This document shows, piece after piece, positions 7,501 through 14,089 of a stretch of 14,089 nt of DNA. How positions within the stretch are numbered: position 1 is the first letter of the stretch; each line of letters begins with the position of its first letter. The DNA is from JAHFQJ01 sp046050125 (GTDB lineage Bacteria; Pseudomonadota; Gammaproteobacteria; Burkholderiales; Burkholderiaceae), in the NCBI GenBank assembly GCA_046050125.1, contig JBJOQB010000202.1, forward strand, positions 1 to 14,089. Reading direction: 5' to 3'. The translations under genes and the position numbers were made by a program. The notes beneath the pieces were generated by a model, which searched no databases, was not told the origin of the DNA, and was given only the letters and a program-made list of their open reading frames with translations.

Positions 7501-8966
7501 TATATTTCTTCTATTTGCAGTTGTAATTGTTCTATGCGGTATCTTAACTGCCTGAGAGTTAAGTTTAAAGCTTTTGCAGCTGCAGATTGATTATTTTTAT
7601 ATTGATGCAATGCTTTTTTAATATATTCTTTTTCTATATCAGCCAAAACAAAAGGTAAATTTATTGGAAAGTTTATATCATCAAAACTCTCATTTTTTTT
7701 ATCATCTATATTATTTAATATATTAATATCAGGCTCTATATTTGTTTGATTTGCAAAATTATCTTTGTTGCTAGAATTTGTTACATCATTAATATAAATT
7801 GGATTAATTGCAATAATATCTATATTATCCAAATTGGTAGCATAAGCAGCCTCAAGCAAGTTTTCAAGCTCTCGTATGTTACCTGTATAATTATGATTAA
7901 TCAGCTTATCTAGGGCGTTATGTGTAATAGTTTTATCTTGATGATAAATTTTATTTAAATTATTTAAAATATTATGTATTAGTAATGGAATATCTTCTCT
8001 TCTTTGATTAAGATTTGGTAATGGGAGGGGTAAAACATGAATGCGATAATATAAATCATGTCTAAATTTTTCTTGTTTTACCATATCTTGCATATCTTTA
8101 TGTGTGGCACATATAATGCGTACATCTATACTTTGTTCTTGTGTGCTACCTAATGCTCTTACTGTTCTTTCTTGCAAAACTCGTAGTAATTTTGTTTGCA
8201 TATTCAGTGGTAATTCAGCAATTTCATCAAGAAATAATGTCCCGTGATTTGCCTCTTCAAACAAACCGATTCTAGCTTGTGTAGCACCTGTAAAAGCACC
8301 TTTTGCAACACCAAAAAATTCACTTTCCATTAAATTTTCAGGAATTGCACCACAATTTACAGCAACAAATTTTCCTTTTCTTTTAGAATGCATATGAATA
8401 GCCTTAGCTACTCTTTCCTTGCCTGAACCTGATGCACCTGTAATCATAACAGGTGCTAAACTTTGGGCATATTGCAAAATAGTATTTTTTACTTTTTGCA
8501 TAATATTAGAGCTACCTATAAGCCAAGTATTAATATTATTATCTAAAGATTGAATTGAAGAAGAGTTACTATCATTTTTATGCACTCTGTCTAGATTAGA
8601 ATTTTTATCCAAAACTTCAGAAATACGGCTACGCAAAGCATCTAAAGGAACAGGCTTAATTAAATAATCAACAGCACCTAATTTGAGAGCTTGAATTGCA
8701 GTTTCTGTACTACCATATGCCGTCATTACAATACTAGGAATTCCTATTTTATAGCATGTTTGCACAATTTCTGTACCCAATGCATCTGGCAAACGCATGT
8801 CTGTTATTACTAAATTTATTTTAGTACCAAAGTTTTGAATATGCACTATGCCTTTTTCAACTGTATTAGCTTCAAGTACTTTATAACCCATTTTAATTAT
8901 GGTTAGCACAAGAATTTCCATTAAATCTGGTTCATCTTCTACAATCAAAATGCAAGGTGTTAACAT
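7500..8966 (-). CDS. PilR-like sigma-54-dependent response regulator (NtrC family)
   Basis: This two-component activator has three domains over 488 residues. The receiver (1-~118) has the acidic pair Glu10/Asp11, phospho-acceptor Asp56 in VITDMRLPD, Thr82 and Lys104. The AAA+ domain (~145-385) has Walker A GASGSGKE (177-184), ESEFFG, the sigma-54-contacting GAFTGA (223-228), Walker B GTLFLDEI (242-249), FRHDLYYR and NIRELEN. After an Asn/Asp-rich linker, a Fis-type helix-turn-helix (~463-482) ends in RQLRYRIEQL, which resembles PilR. It is complete and should activate sigma-54 RNA polymerase at enhancer sites. The neighbouring ampD, translationally coupled, also fits the pilSR-ampD arrangement I recall from Burkholderiales. 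The cognate kinase gene pilS is not adjacent: a sugar kinase gene precedes it. A weak AGG lies 5 bases before the ATG. NtrC or another family member is the alternative. Confidence 0.9.
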   Translation of the reverse strand: MLTPCILIVEDEPDLMEILVLTIIKMGYKVLEANTVEKGIVHIQNFGTKINLVITDMRLPDALGTEIVQTCYKIGIPSIVMTAYGSTETAIQALKLGAVDYLIKPVPLDALRSRISEVLDKNSNLDRVHKNDSNSSSIQSLDNNINTWLIGSSNIMQKVKNTILQYAQSLAPVMITGASGSGKERVAKAIHMHSKRKGKFVAVNCGAIPENLMESEFFGVAKGAFTGATQARIGLFEEANHGTLFLDEIAELPLNMQTKLLRVLQERTVRALGSTQEQSIDVRIICATHKDMQDMVKQEKFRHDLYYRIHVLPLPLPNLNQRREDIPLLIHNILNNLNKIYHQDKTITHNALDKLINHNYTGNIRELENLLEAAYATNLDNIDIIAINPIYINDVTNSSNKDNFANQTNIEPDINILNNIDDKKNESFDDINFPINLPFVLADIEKEYIKKALHQYKNNQSAAAKALNLTLRQLRYRIEQLQLQIEEI

Positions 8967-9112
8967 GTTCGCCTATATCATAAATGGTGTGTTTATATAT
9001 TATAGGCTAGTTTATATGAGGAATTGAAGTATATGGCATATTTAGTAAGATAATTAATATACATACCACAAACAAAACATCTTTTTTAAGATAACAGATT
9101 GTATTATTAATA

Positions 9113-10102
9113 TTAACTATAAACTTGTATAAACTCATCAACCTCTTGTTTTGATGGCAATGATTGCATAGCACCTGTTTTAGTACAGATAATTGCACCA
9201 ATTGCATTTGCTCTATTTACAATCTCTTCTAATTGATTTACATTTAAATCTATTAATTTTTGACGACGATTCGTGGTATGTTTAATGTGTGATAAGATAC
9301 CAAATAAAACACCTGCATTAAAACCATCGCCAGCACCTGTAGCTTCAACTAAATTAATTCTAAACCCTGAAATTGATTTACTAAAATTTTCAGTGCAAAT
9401 GTAAGCTCCGCAAGTATCAAGAGTGATAATCAATAATGGAATATTATACTGTTTACGTAATTCATCTGCTTTTGCAATATTATCAGAACCAGTTAAAAAT
9501 ACTAGTTCCTCTTGATTAATTTTAACAATATCAGCTAAACCAATTGTATCCAATATTGTTTGCTTACATACCTGCGGTGAACTCCACAAGTTTAGCCTTA
9601 CATTCGGGTCATATGAAATAATTAAGCCATGTTTACGAGCTAGTTTTAAAGCTTCATAAGTAGCGTCAGCACAAGGGTTATTAATTAAGCTAATTGAACC
9701 AAAATGCAAAATGCTTGCATCAATAAATTGAGATTCAATTAAATGAGATTTATCCAATACGACATCAGCACATGCAATTTTAGAAAATTCTGCTAGTTTT
9801 CTATCTCCACTTTTTGTTGTAACCACATATGCCATGCGAGTTGAGGTTTTTTCATCTACAACAATACCTTGAGTATTGATATTTTCTTGTTCAAGAATTG
9901 AAAGCAACCATTTACCAAATTCATCATTTGAAACAGCACCAATGAATCCAACATCTACACCTTGCCTTGCCAATCCAACTGCGGTATTTGCTGGAGCACC
10001 ACCAGCATTTTTTGTGAATGTTTGAGCTTGACTTAATTCAGCACCGATTACAGGAGAAATCCAATCTACTAAAATCTCACCTAAGCATAATATGTCAGAC
10101 AT
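9113..10102 (-). CDS. PfkB-family sugar kinase, probable fructokinase
   Basis: This ribokinase/PfkB-fold enzyme transfers phosphate from ATP to a sugar. It is 329 residues, typical for the family. PfkB signature 1 spans roughly residues 34-63 (GGAPANTAVGLARQG, then GFIGAVSNDEFG). Signature 2 is TGAGDGFNAGVL (255-266), with the catalytic base Asp259 and the anion-hole GAG before it. YDPNVRLNLW (164-173) is a block common in fructokinases, so fructose is the likeliest substrate, but 2-keto-3-deoxygluconate or other furanoses cannot be excluded. The ATG has GAGGTGG 5 bases upstream (10108-10114), a good ribosome site. It starts 85 bases after nuoC on the same strand and may be read through from the fabF-nuoC transcript. 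No sugar transporter or regulator is adjacent. Confidence 0.88.
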   Translation of the reverse strand: MSDILCLGEILVDWISPVIGAELSQAQTFTKNAGGAPANTAVGLARQGVDVGFIGAVSNDEFGKWLLSILEQENINTQGIVVDEKTSTRMAYVVTTKSGDRKLAEFSKIACADVVLDKSHLIESQFIDASILHFGSISLINNPCADATYEALKLARKHGLIISYDPNVRLNLWSSPQVCKQTILDTIGLADIVKINQEELVFLTGSDNIAKADELRKQYNIPLLIITLDTCGAYICTENFSKSISGFRINLVEATGAGDGFNAGVLFGILSHIKHTTNRRQKLIDLNVNQLEEIVNRANAIGAIICTKTGAMQSLPSKQEVDEFIQVYS

Positions 10103-10187
10103 TTAAACCACCTCTATAATCTTCTACTTCATTATATTTTTTAAACAAATGAAACCAAAATATGTATAAAATAAACGAGTAAATAAT

Positions 10188-10763
10188 TTACTGTGCGTAA
10201 GTTTCTTCTCTGATTATTCTTGGTATAATTTGTCGTTCTTCAATAGTTACAGGTTGATAAACAACACGTTTTTGCTCTTCATCATAACGCATTTCTACAA
10301 ATCCAGTTGTTGGGAAATCTTTTTTCATTGGGTGACCAATAAAGCCATAATCAGTTAAAATTCTACGTAAATCATTATGACCTTCAAAAAGTATCCCATA
10401 TAAGTCAAATGCTTCTCTTTCATACCAGTTAGAACTTGACCAAATTTGTGTTACAGATGGAACAATTGGACTATCTTCCTCTAATAATACTTTTACTCTT
10501 AATCTTGAAATATGCTTGATAGATAAAAGATGTAAAACTACTCCATATCTTCCGCCCTCATGATTCGCATATTCAGAATAATCAATACCACATAAATCAA
10601 TTAACTGCTCAAATGATAGATCATCTCTAAGCCACAATAAGAAATTAATATAAGAGCTTAATTTTACATTAACGGTTATTTCACCTAAAGCATTTGTTAT
10701 TTTTAAGCCAAATTCTTCTGCTTTAGTTTCTAGCTGTTGATTTAAAAAATCTTGTTTTGACAT
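10188..10763 (-). CDS. nuoC: NADH-quinone oxidoreductase subunit C (NuoC)
   Basis: NuoC is the 30-kDa subunit of the peripheral arm of respiratory complex I, which passes electrons from NADH to quinone. The signature block is complete: YEREAFDLYGI, EGHNDLRRILTDYGF and GHPMKKDFP, roughly residues 114-151 of the 191. The C-terminus (IIPRIIREETYA) is like that of betaproteobacterial NuoC. The start at 10763 (MSKQDF) is preferred because GGTGG lies 5 bases upstream; the ATG at 10775, four codons earlier, has no ribosome site. It begins 29 bases after the fabF stop, so it is probably co-transcribed with fabF. It is separate rather than fused to NuoD, and neither nuoB nor nuoD flanks it, which is unusual. 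Conservation suggests it is functional and assembles with subunits encoded elsewhere. Confidence 0.94.
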   Translation of the reverse strand: MSKQDFLNQQLETKAEEFGLKITNALGEITVNVKLSSYINFLLWLRDDLSFEQLIDLCGIDYSEYANHEGGRYGVVLHLLSIKHISRLRVKVLLEEDSPIVPSVTQIWSSSNWYEREAFDLYGILFEGHNDLRRILTDYGFIGHPMKKDFPTTGFVEMRYDEEQKRVVYQPVTIEERQIIPRIIREETYAQ

Positions 10764-10768
10764 AATTT

Positions 10769-10773
10769 CCACC
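10769..10773 (-). promoter_or_regulatory. Shine-Dalgarno-like site that selects the nuoC start
   Basis: GGTGG is read on the - strand, five bases before the ATG at 10763. It overlaps the first codons of the longer candidate starting at 10775, which itself is preceded only by AT-rich sequence. Confidence 0.5.
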
Positions 10774-10792
10774 ATTAATTAAATTAAGTATA

Positions 10793-12040
10793 TTAATTGA
10801 ATTTTTGCATTACTAAAGTACCATTAGTACCACCGAAACCAAAAGAATTTTTCAATGCAACATTAATTTTTGCATCACGTGCTTGATTAGCACAATAATC
10901 AAGTATACACGCTGGGTCTTGATTAAATATATTAATAGTTGGTGGAATAATTTGATTTTGAATTGCTAATGCAGTAAATACACTCTCTAAACCGCCTGCC
11001 CCACCTAGCAAATGACCTGTCATAGATTTTGTAGAGCTTACAACAACATTTTTTGCATGCTCACCCAAAAGACCACACACAGCTTTAGTTTCAGCAATAT
11101 CTCCTAATGGAGTAGATGTTCCATGTGCATTGATGTAATCAACTTGTTCTGGATTTAAGCCTGCGTTATTTAATGCATTTCTCATGCAACGCATTGCACC
11201 GCTTCCATCTTCTAATGGTGCTGTCATATGGCTAGCATCTGCACTACGCCCATAACCTGAAATTTCACAGTAAATTTTAGCACCACGCTTTTTAGCATGT
11301 TCTAGTTCTTCTAGGACTAGTACGCCTGAGCCTTCGCCTAGCACAAATCCATCTCTGTCTTTATCCCATGGGCGTGATGCAGTAGCAGGGTCATCATTAC
11401 GTGTTGATAATGCACGCATATTTGCGAAACCGCCTACACCTAAATGCGAAATTGTCGCTTCGGCACCACCAGCTATCATGATATCTGCATCGCCATATTC
11501 AATCATACGACTAGCTTCTCCAATACAATGTAAACCTGTTGTACAAGCTGTTACAATTGCAATATTAGGACCTGAAAATCCATGCATAATTGATACATGA
11601 CCTGAAATCATGTTAATAATTGCTGCAGGAATTAAAAATGGGGAAATCCTTCTAGCACCTTTTGTTAAGAATGCTTCTTTATTTTCTTCAATTACAGGCA
11701 ATCCACCAATACCAGAACCAACAATAACACCTATACGCTCTGGATTAAAAATTGGATTATTTATGTCAACGCCTGCATCTTTGATTGCCTGCATACTAGC
11801 TGCAATACCATAATGGATAAATATATCCATATGCCTTGCTTCTTTTGCAGTTATGTAATCTTCGATATTAAAATTCTTAACTTCGCCAGCAAAATGCACA
11901 GGAAATGTAGAGTGATCAAACTTAGTAATATCAGCAATACCTGATTGCCCGTTAATAATGCTATTCCAAGAGGTTTCTACATTATTTCCAACAGGAGATA
12001 CTGCACCTAAACCTGTAACAACTATTCTACGACGACTCAC
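10793..12040 (-). CDS. fabF: Beta-ketoacyl-ACP synthase II (FabF)
   Basis: FabF condenses malonyl-ACP with a growing acyl-ACP in type II fatty acid synthesis in the cytoplasm. It has 415 residues, the usual length. The thiolase-fold triad is present: Cys166 in VTACTTGLH, His306 in NAHGTSTPLGD and His343 in KSMTGHLLGGAGG, with the conserved Lys338. FGFGGTNGTLV near the C-terminus is the Gly/Phe gate loop of the family. The start codon is GTG at 12040, supported by AGGAG 6 bases upstream. acpP lies 222 bases upstream on the same strand and nuoC follows within 29 bases. The order acpP-fabF is the common one, but fabG, fabD and fabH do not precede acpP here. FabB is the alternative, but neighbouring acpP and overall motif match favour FabF. 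Confidence 0.96.
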   Translation of the reverse strand: MSRRRIVVTGLGAVSPVGNNVETSWNSIINGQSGIADITKFDHSTFPVHFAGEVKNFNIEDYITAKEARHMDIFIHYGIAASMQAIKDAGVDINNPIFNPERIGVIVGSGIGGLPVIEENKEAFLTKGARRISPFLIPAAIINMISGHVSIMHGFSGPNIAIVTACTTGLHCIGEASRMIEYGDADIMIAGGAEATISHLGVGGFANMRALSTRNDDPATASRPWDKDRDGFVLGEGSGVLVLEELEHAKKRGAKIYCEISGYGRSADASHMTAPLEDGSGAMRCMRNALNNAGLNPEQVDYINAHGTSTPLGDIAETKAVCGLLGEHAKNVVVSSTKSMTGHLLGGAGGLESVFTALAIQNQIIPPTINIFNQDPACILDYCANQARDAKINVALKNSFGFGGTNGTLVMQKFN

Positions 12041-12046
12041 ACTACT

Positions 12047-12051
12047 CTCCT
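12047..12051 (-). promoter_or_regulatory. Shine-Dalgarno supporting the GTG start of fabF
   Basis: AGGAG is read on the - strand with 6 bases to the GTG at 12040. It justifies a non-ATG start that gives the standard FabF N-terminus (SRRRIVVTG). Confidence 0.75.
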
Positions 12052-12186
12052 AATTTGCACTATTTATAAAATTAAAGCTTTTTAAGAAATTTTAGCATAA
12101 AACCACAGTGCTTTTAATACTTTTTAAAACTTATTGTGATGTATGCTAAAAATTATACTGAAATAAGAACCCACTTAAACGGTTAA

Positions 12187-12211
12187 AAATAAAGTTATAC
12201 TTGCTTTATTT
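12187..12211 (-). terminator. Weak hairpin between acpP and fabF, possible attenuator
   Basis: An 8-bp stem, 12187-12194 with 12204-12211, surrounds a 9-base loop. On the - strand it lies about 52 bases past the acpP stop, and its 3' arm runs into TTTTT. It is nearly all A-T, so it would be leaky. It could end part of the acpP transcripts and give the usual excess of acpP over fabF mRNA; that is inference. Confidence 0.35.
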
Positions 12212-12262
12212 GCAGGTTCTAAATTTAGAATAGAAAATCATGCGTTAGCAGAAACTATGTAA

Positions 12263-12508
12263 CTATGCATTAGCAACTTGTTTAACATAGTCTACTGCTT
12301 GAGCTACTGTTGTGATTTTAGCAGCTTCTGCATCTGGAATTTCCATGTCAAACGCGTCTTCTAAAGCCATTACTAATTCTACTGTATCTAAAGAATCTGC
12401 ACCTAAATCCTCAACAAATGAAGATGTTAATTTAATATCAGCAGCATCTGCACCTAATTGTTCTGCAACGATGTCAAATACACGTTTTTCTATTTCTTCC
12501 ACATTCAT
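12263..12508 (-). CDS. acpP: Acyl carrier protein AcpP
   Basis: AcpP carries growing acyl chains on a 4'-phosphopantetheine arm for fatty acid and lipid A synthesis. It is 81 residues, close to the usual 77-79, and strongly acidic. The attachment site is Ser39 in EDLGADSLDTVELVMALED, followed by the conserved helix III region IPDAEAAKITTVAQAVDYV. The start is clear: AAGGAG lies 6 bases upstream (12515-12520). fabF follows on the same strand. The acyltransferase encoded at 3125-4066 would use acyl chains carried by this protein. A promoter of its own is likely (TATAAT at 12557-12562), since the porin gene upstream ends in a terminator. Confidence 0.97.
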   Translation of the reverse strand: MNVEEIEKRVFDIVAEQLGADAADIKLTSSFVEDLGADSLDTVELVMALEDAFDMEIPDAEAAKITTVAQAVDYVKQVANA

Positions 12509-12556
12509 TGGAAACTCCTTTTTTGGTTTTTAATAAAACTGCCATATTGTAACATG

Positions 12557-12562
12557 ATTATA
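12557..12562 (-). promoter_or_regulatory. Candidate -10 box of the acpP promoter
   Basis: A perfect TATAAT is read on the - strand, giving a leader of about 42 bases to the acpP start. The -35 is poor: AATTTG at 17 bases spacing or TTTGTC at 15. TATAAT arises often by chance in AT-rich DNA, but a promoter is needed here, downstream of the porin terminator. Confidence 0.4.
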
Positions 12563-12660
12563 TACTTGCCTCAATAGGACAAATTGGGCTTTAATTAACA
12601 GATAAAATCGCATGCAAAATACTTTTTAATCAAAATTTTAAATATAATTAAATTTAAGTA

Positions 12661-12698
12661 AATAAAAAATGCACATAGTAGCTTTTACTTGTGCATTT
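12661..12698 (-). terminator. Strong intrinsic terminator of the porin gene
   Basis: AAATGCACA (12667-12675) and TGTGCATTT (12690-12698) form a perfect 9-bp stem. It continues inward as AGTA/TACT after one bulged base, with a 5-base loop. On the - strand the 3' arm continues as TTTTTTATT. It lies about 52 bases past the porin stop and separates porin from acpP transcription. This is the clearest terminator in the window. Confidence 0.85.
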
Positions 12699-12750
12699 AC
12701 TTTAGTATATCTTTTTAAGAAATATTGATTTATGTACTTATGCTAAAATA

Positions 12751-13815
12751 CTAAAACTTATGTCTAAAACCAGCTCTTACTGCAACTTGGTTACGGCTAT
12801 CCGACTCTTCTCCTATAACACCTGTAACATTTAGTACAGCATTTCCTTTGGCTTTACCAATTACAGCTGTTAAATATGTGTCTGTTCTTTTACTAAATGC
12901 ATAATCTAATGCAGCAGTAAAGTTGTTCATATCATCTGATTTTTTAGCTTGAGTTTTTTCATCAAGATATTGATATCCAACACCTACAGATAATTTCGGT
13001 GTTACAACATGTTTGTAACCAACTTCATATACATTTACTTTATCTGGATTACTTAATGATACTGATGTATCTTTAGCTGTAGTTGCTAGTACATTAGCTT
13101 TACCAAATCCAAAATCATAGTTTATACCAGCAGCAAAAATACTTTGATTACCTACAGATTTGTCAATTCTTGTGTAAGCTAAACTAGTATTTAAATTAGG
13201 CACACCACTGTAACCAACCATGACACTTAAACCACGATTTGTTTTAAAACTACCTGCTGTTTCGCCTAAACCAATCATTACACCTGCAGATAAACCAGAG
13301 AATTTCTCTGATTGAAAGCGTATACTATTATCAAATCTTTGACCATCAATACGGTCTCTTTTATGAGCTCTGAATGTTAAAGTTGTAGCATATTGATTAC
13401 CTGATATTGCATATAAACCTGCCATATCGTCCATAAAATCAACTTGACGACCAAATTTTACATTACCAATACCCTTATATTCTAATCCTACAGTAGCCTT
13501 TCTTCCAAAAATTTTATTATCTGACGGAAAGTTACCATTATCTAAATTATACCCGCCTTCAACATTAAATAAGGCACTTAATTTGCGTGTTAATTCTTCT
13601 TTTCCTATTAAACCCCAACGGTTACCCTGCATTACTCCAGAGTCCATTTTATAGTTTAAATGACCTTTTTGGTTATTTACTACGGTAATACCAGCATCTA
13701 TGATACCATATAAAGTAACGCTACTTTCTGCGTTTGCAATTCCAGCAACAGAAAACATAGAGCCAGCAATTGCTAAATATAAAGATTTCTTATTTAAGAA
13801 ATTACATTTGGACAT
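12751..13815 (-). CDS. Gram-negative general porin (Burkholderiales type)
   Basis: This is an outer-membrane beta-barrel that forms a trimeric diffusion channel for small hydrophilic solutes. It has 354 residues, usual for the Burkholderiales porin family. The N-terminus is a signal peptide: polar MSKCNFLNKK, a hydrophobic core, and a predicted cleavage after Ala29 in IANA, then ESSVTLYGIIDAG, the family's typical first strand. Family blocks include GNRWGLIGKEEL, ALFNVEGGYN, RKATVGLEYKG and VKFGRQVD. The C-terminus RAGFRHKF ends in Phe, the signal recognised by the BAM complex. GGAG lies 7 bases upstream of the ATG. It is flanked by a 274-base upstream region and a strong terminator, so it is probably monocistronic. 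Ion selectivity cannot be read from the sequence. Confidence 0.95.
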   Translation of the reverse strand: MSKCNFLNKKSLYLAIAGSMFSVAGIANAESSVTLYGIIDAGITVVNNQKGHLNYKMDSGVMQGNRWGLIGKEELTRKLSALFNVEGGYNLDNGNFPSDNKIFGRKATVGLEYKGIGNVKFGRQVDFMDDMAGLYAISGNQYATTLTFRAHKRDRIDGQRFDNSIRFQSEKFSGLSAGVMIGLGETAGSFKTNRGLSVMVGYSGVPNLNTSLAYTRIDKSVGNQSIFAAGINYDFGFGKANVLATTAKDTSVSLSNPDKVNVYEVGYKHVVTPKLSVGVGYQYLDEKTQAKKSDDMNNFTAALDYAFSKRTDTYLTAVIGKAKGNAVLNVTGVIGEESDSRNQVAVRAGFRHKF

Positions 13816-13937
13816 TATTTATCTCCAATAAATAAAAATAATTAATATTTCAAAATATTAATTAAGTTAATACAACAAAATGATACATAACTACTAGCAT
13901 AACAAGAATATTTTTAATTTTCAAATTGAATATATAC

Positions 13938-13959
13938 AAATTTCTTAGAAATTTTCTAA
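13938..13959. promoter_or_regulatory. Overlapping dyads upstream of the porin gene, possible operator or promoter region
   Basis: AAATTTCT-T-AGAAATTT (13938-13954) is a perfect 8-bp dyad with one central base. It overlaps a second dyad, TTAGAA-ATT-TTCTAA (13945-13959). They lie about 125-145 bases before the porin start. On the - strand, TTAGAA followed after 17 bases by TATATA resembles a weak -35/-10 pair through the dyads. Porins are often regulated, so an operator is plausible, but A/T dyads are frequent in such DNA. I see nothing else in 13816-14089. Confidence 0.3.
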
Positions 13960-14089
13960 CTTGTATATAATGGATTAATATAAATTGTTACATAGCAAGA
14001 ATAAAGTCATTATATTAGCTATTTTATAAATATAGAATATAAAGCATTTAATATTGTAGTTTTTAATATACATTTATATGTAATATATG

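Noticed and set aside
9079..9092. Small hairpin after the sugar kinase gene followed by T-rich sequence
   Set aside because: The stem is only 5 A/T-rich base pairs with a 4-base loop; this arises readily by chance here.
9007..9207. 66-residue open frame on the - strand ending in a hydrophobic stretch
   Set aside because: It overlaps the 3' end of the sugar kinase gene in another frame, and its hydrophobic tail comes from AT-rich spacer DNA.
12312..12533. 73-residue Ser/Ala-rich open frame on the + strand
   Set aside because: It is antisense to acpP; its composition mirrors the acidic ACP codons.

Overview
This is a strongly AT-rich window (about one third G+C or less, judged by eye) from a Gram-negative bacterium. 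It looks like a betaproteobacterium of the Burkholderiales, possibly Alcaligenaceae-like. The reasons are a Burkholderiales-style trimeric porin, a NuoC with the betaproteobacterial C-terminus, and a PilR-type regulator fused translationally to ampD, a neighbour pair I recall from that order. The low G+C, Asn/Ile/Lys-rich proteins, TTG/GTG starts and broken-up operons would fit a host-restricted or genome-reduced lineage. That is inference; the species cannot be named from the window.

Layout. The left part (1-3103) reads on the + strand: the 3' part of a large unrecognised gene with a glycine-zipper segment and a polar tail, closed by a clear intrinsic terminator; dapA (lysine/diaminopimelate pathway); and a Bcp/PrxQ-type peroxiredoxin. 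The strands converge near 3104-3124, and everything to the right is on the - strand. In transcription order, from high to low coordinates, this is: porin (with its own strong terminator), acpP, fabF, nuoC, a PfkB-family sugar kinase, a PilR-like sigma-54 activator, ampD (overlapping by one base), an unrecognised 217-residue protein, thiL, tatC, and an LpxL/HtrB-type acyltransferase (overlapping tatC).

How the genes work together. Several serve the envelope: porin, lipid A acylation, Tat export, fatty acid synthesis (AcpP + FabF), peptidoglycan recycling (AmpD) and DAP supply (DapA). The rest are metabolic (NuoC of complex I, ThiL, sugar kinase) or protective (peroxiredoxin). Several genes stand apart from their usual partners: nuoC without other nuo genes, tatC without tatA/tatB, a PilR-like regulator without pilS, and acpP-fabF without the rest of the fab cluster.

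No tRNA, rRNA, CRISPR array, transposase or integrase was seen. No gene-free stretch exceeds 300 bases; the longest is the 274 bases upstream of the porin at the right edge. The least explained items are the two unrecognised proteins, at 2-1300 and 5979-6632.
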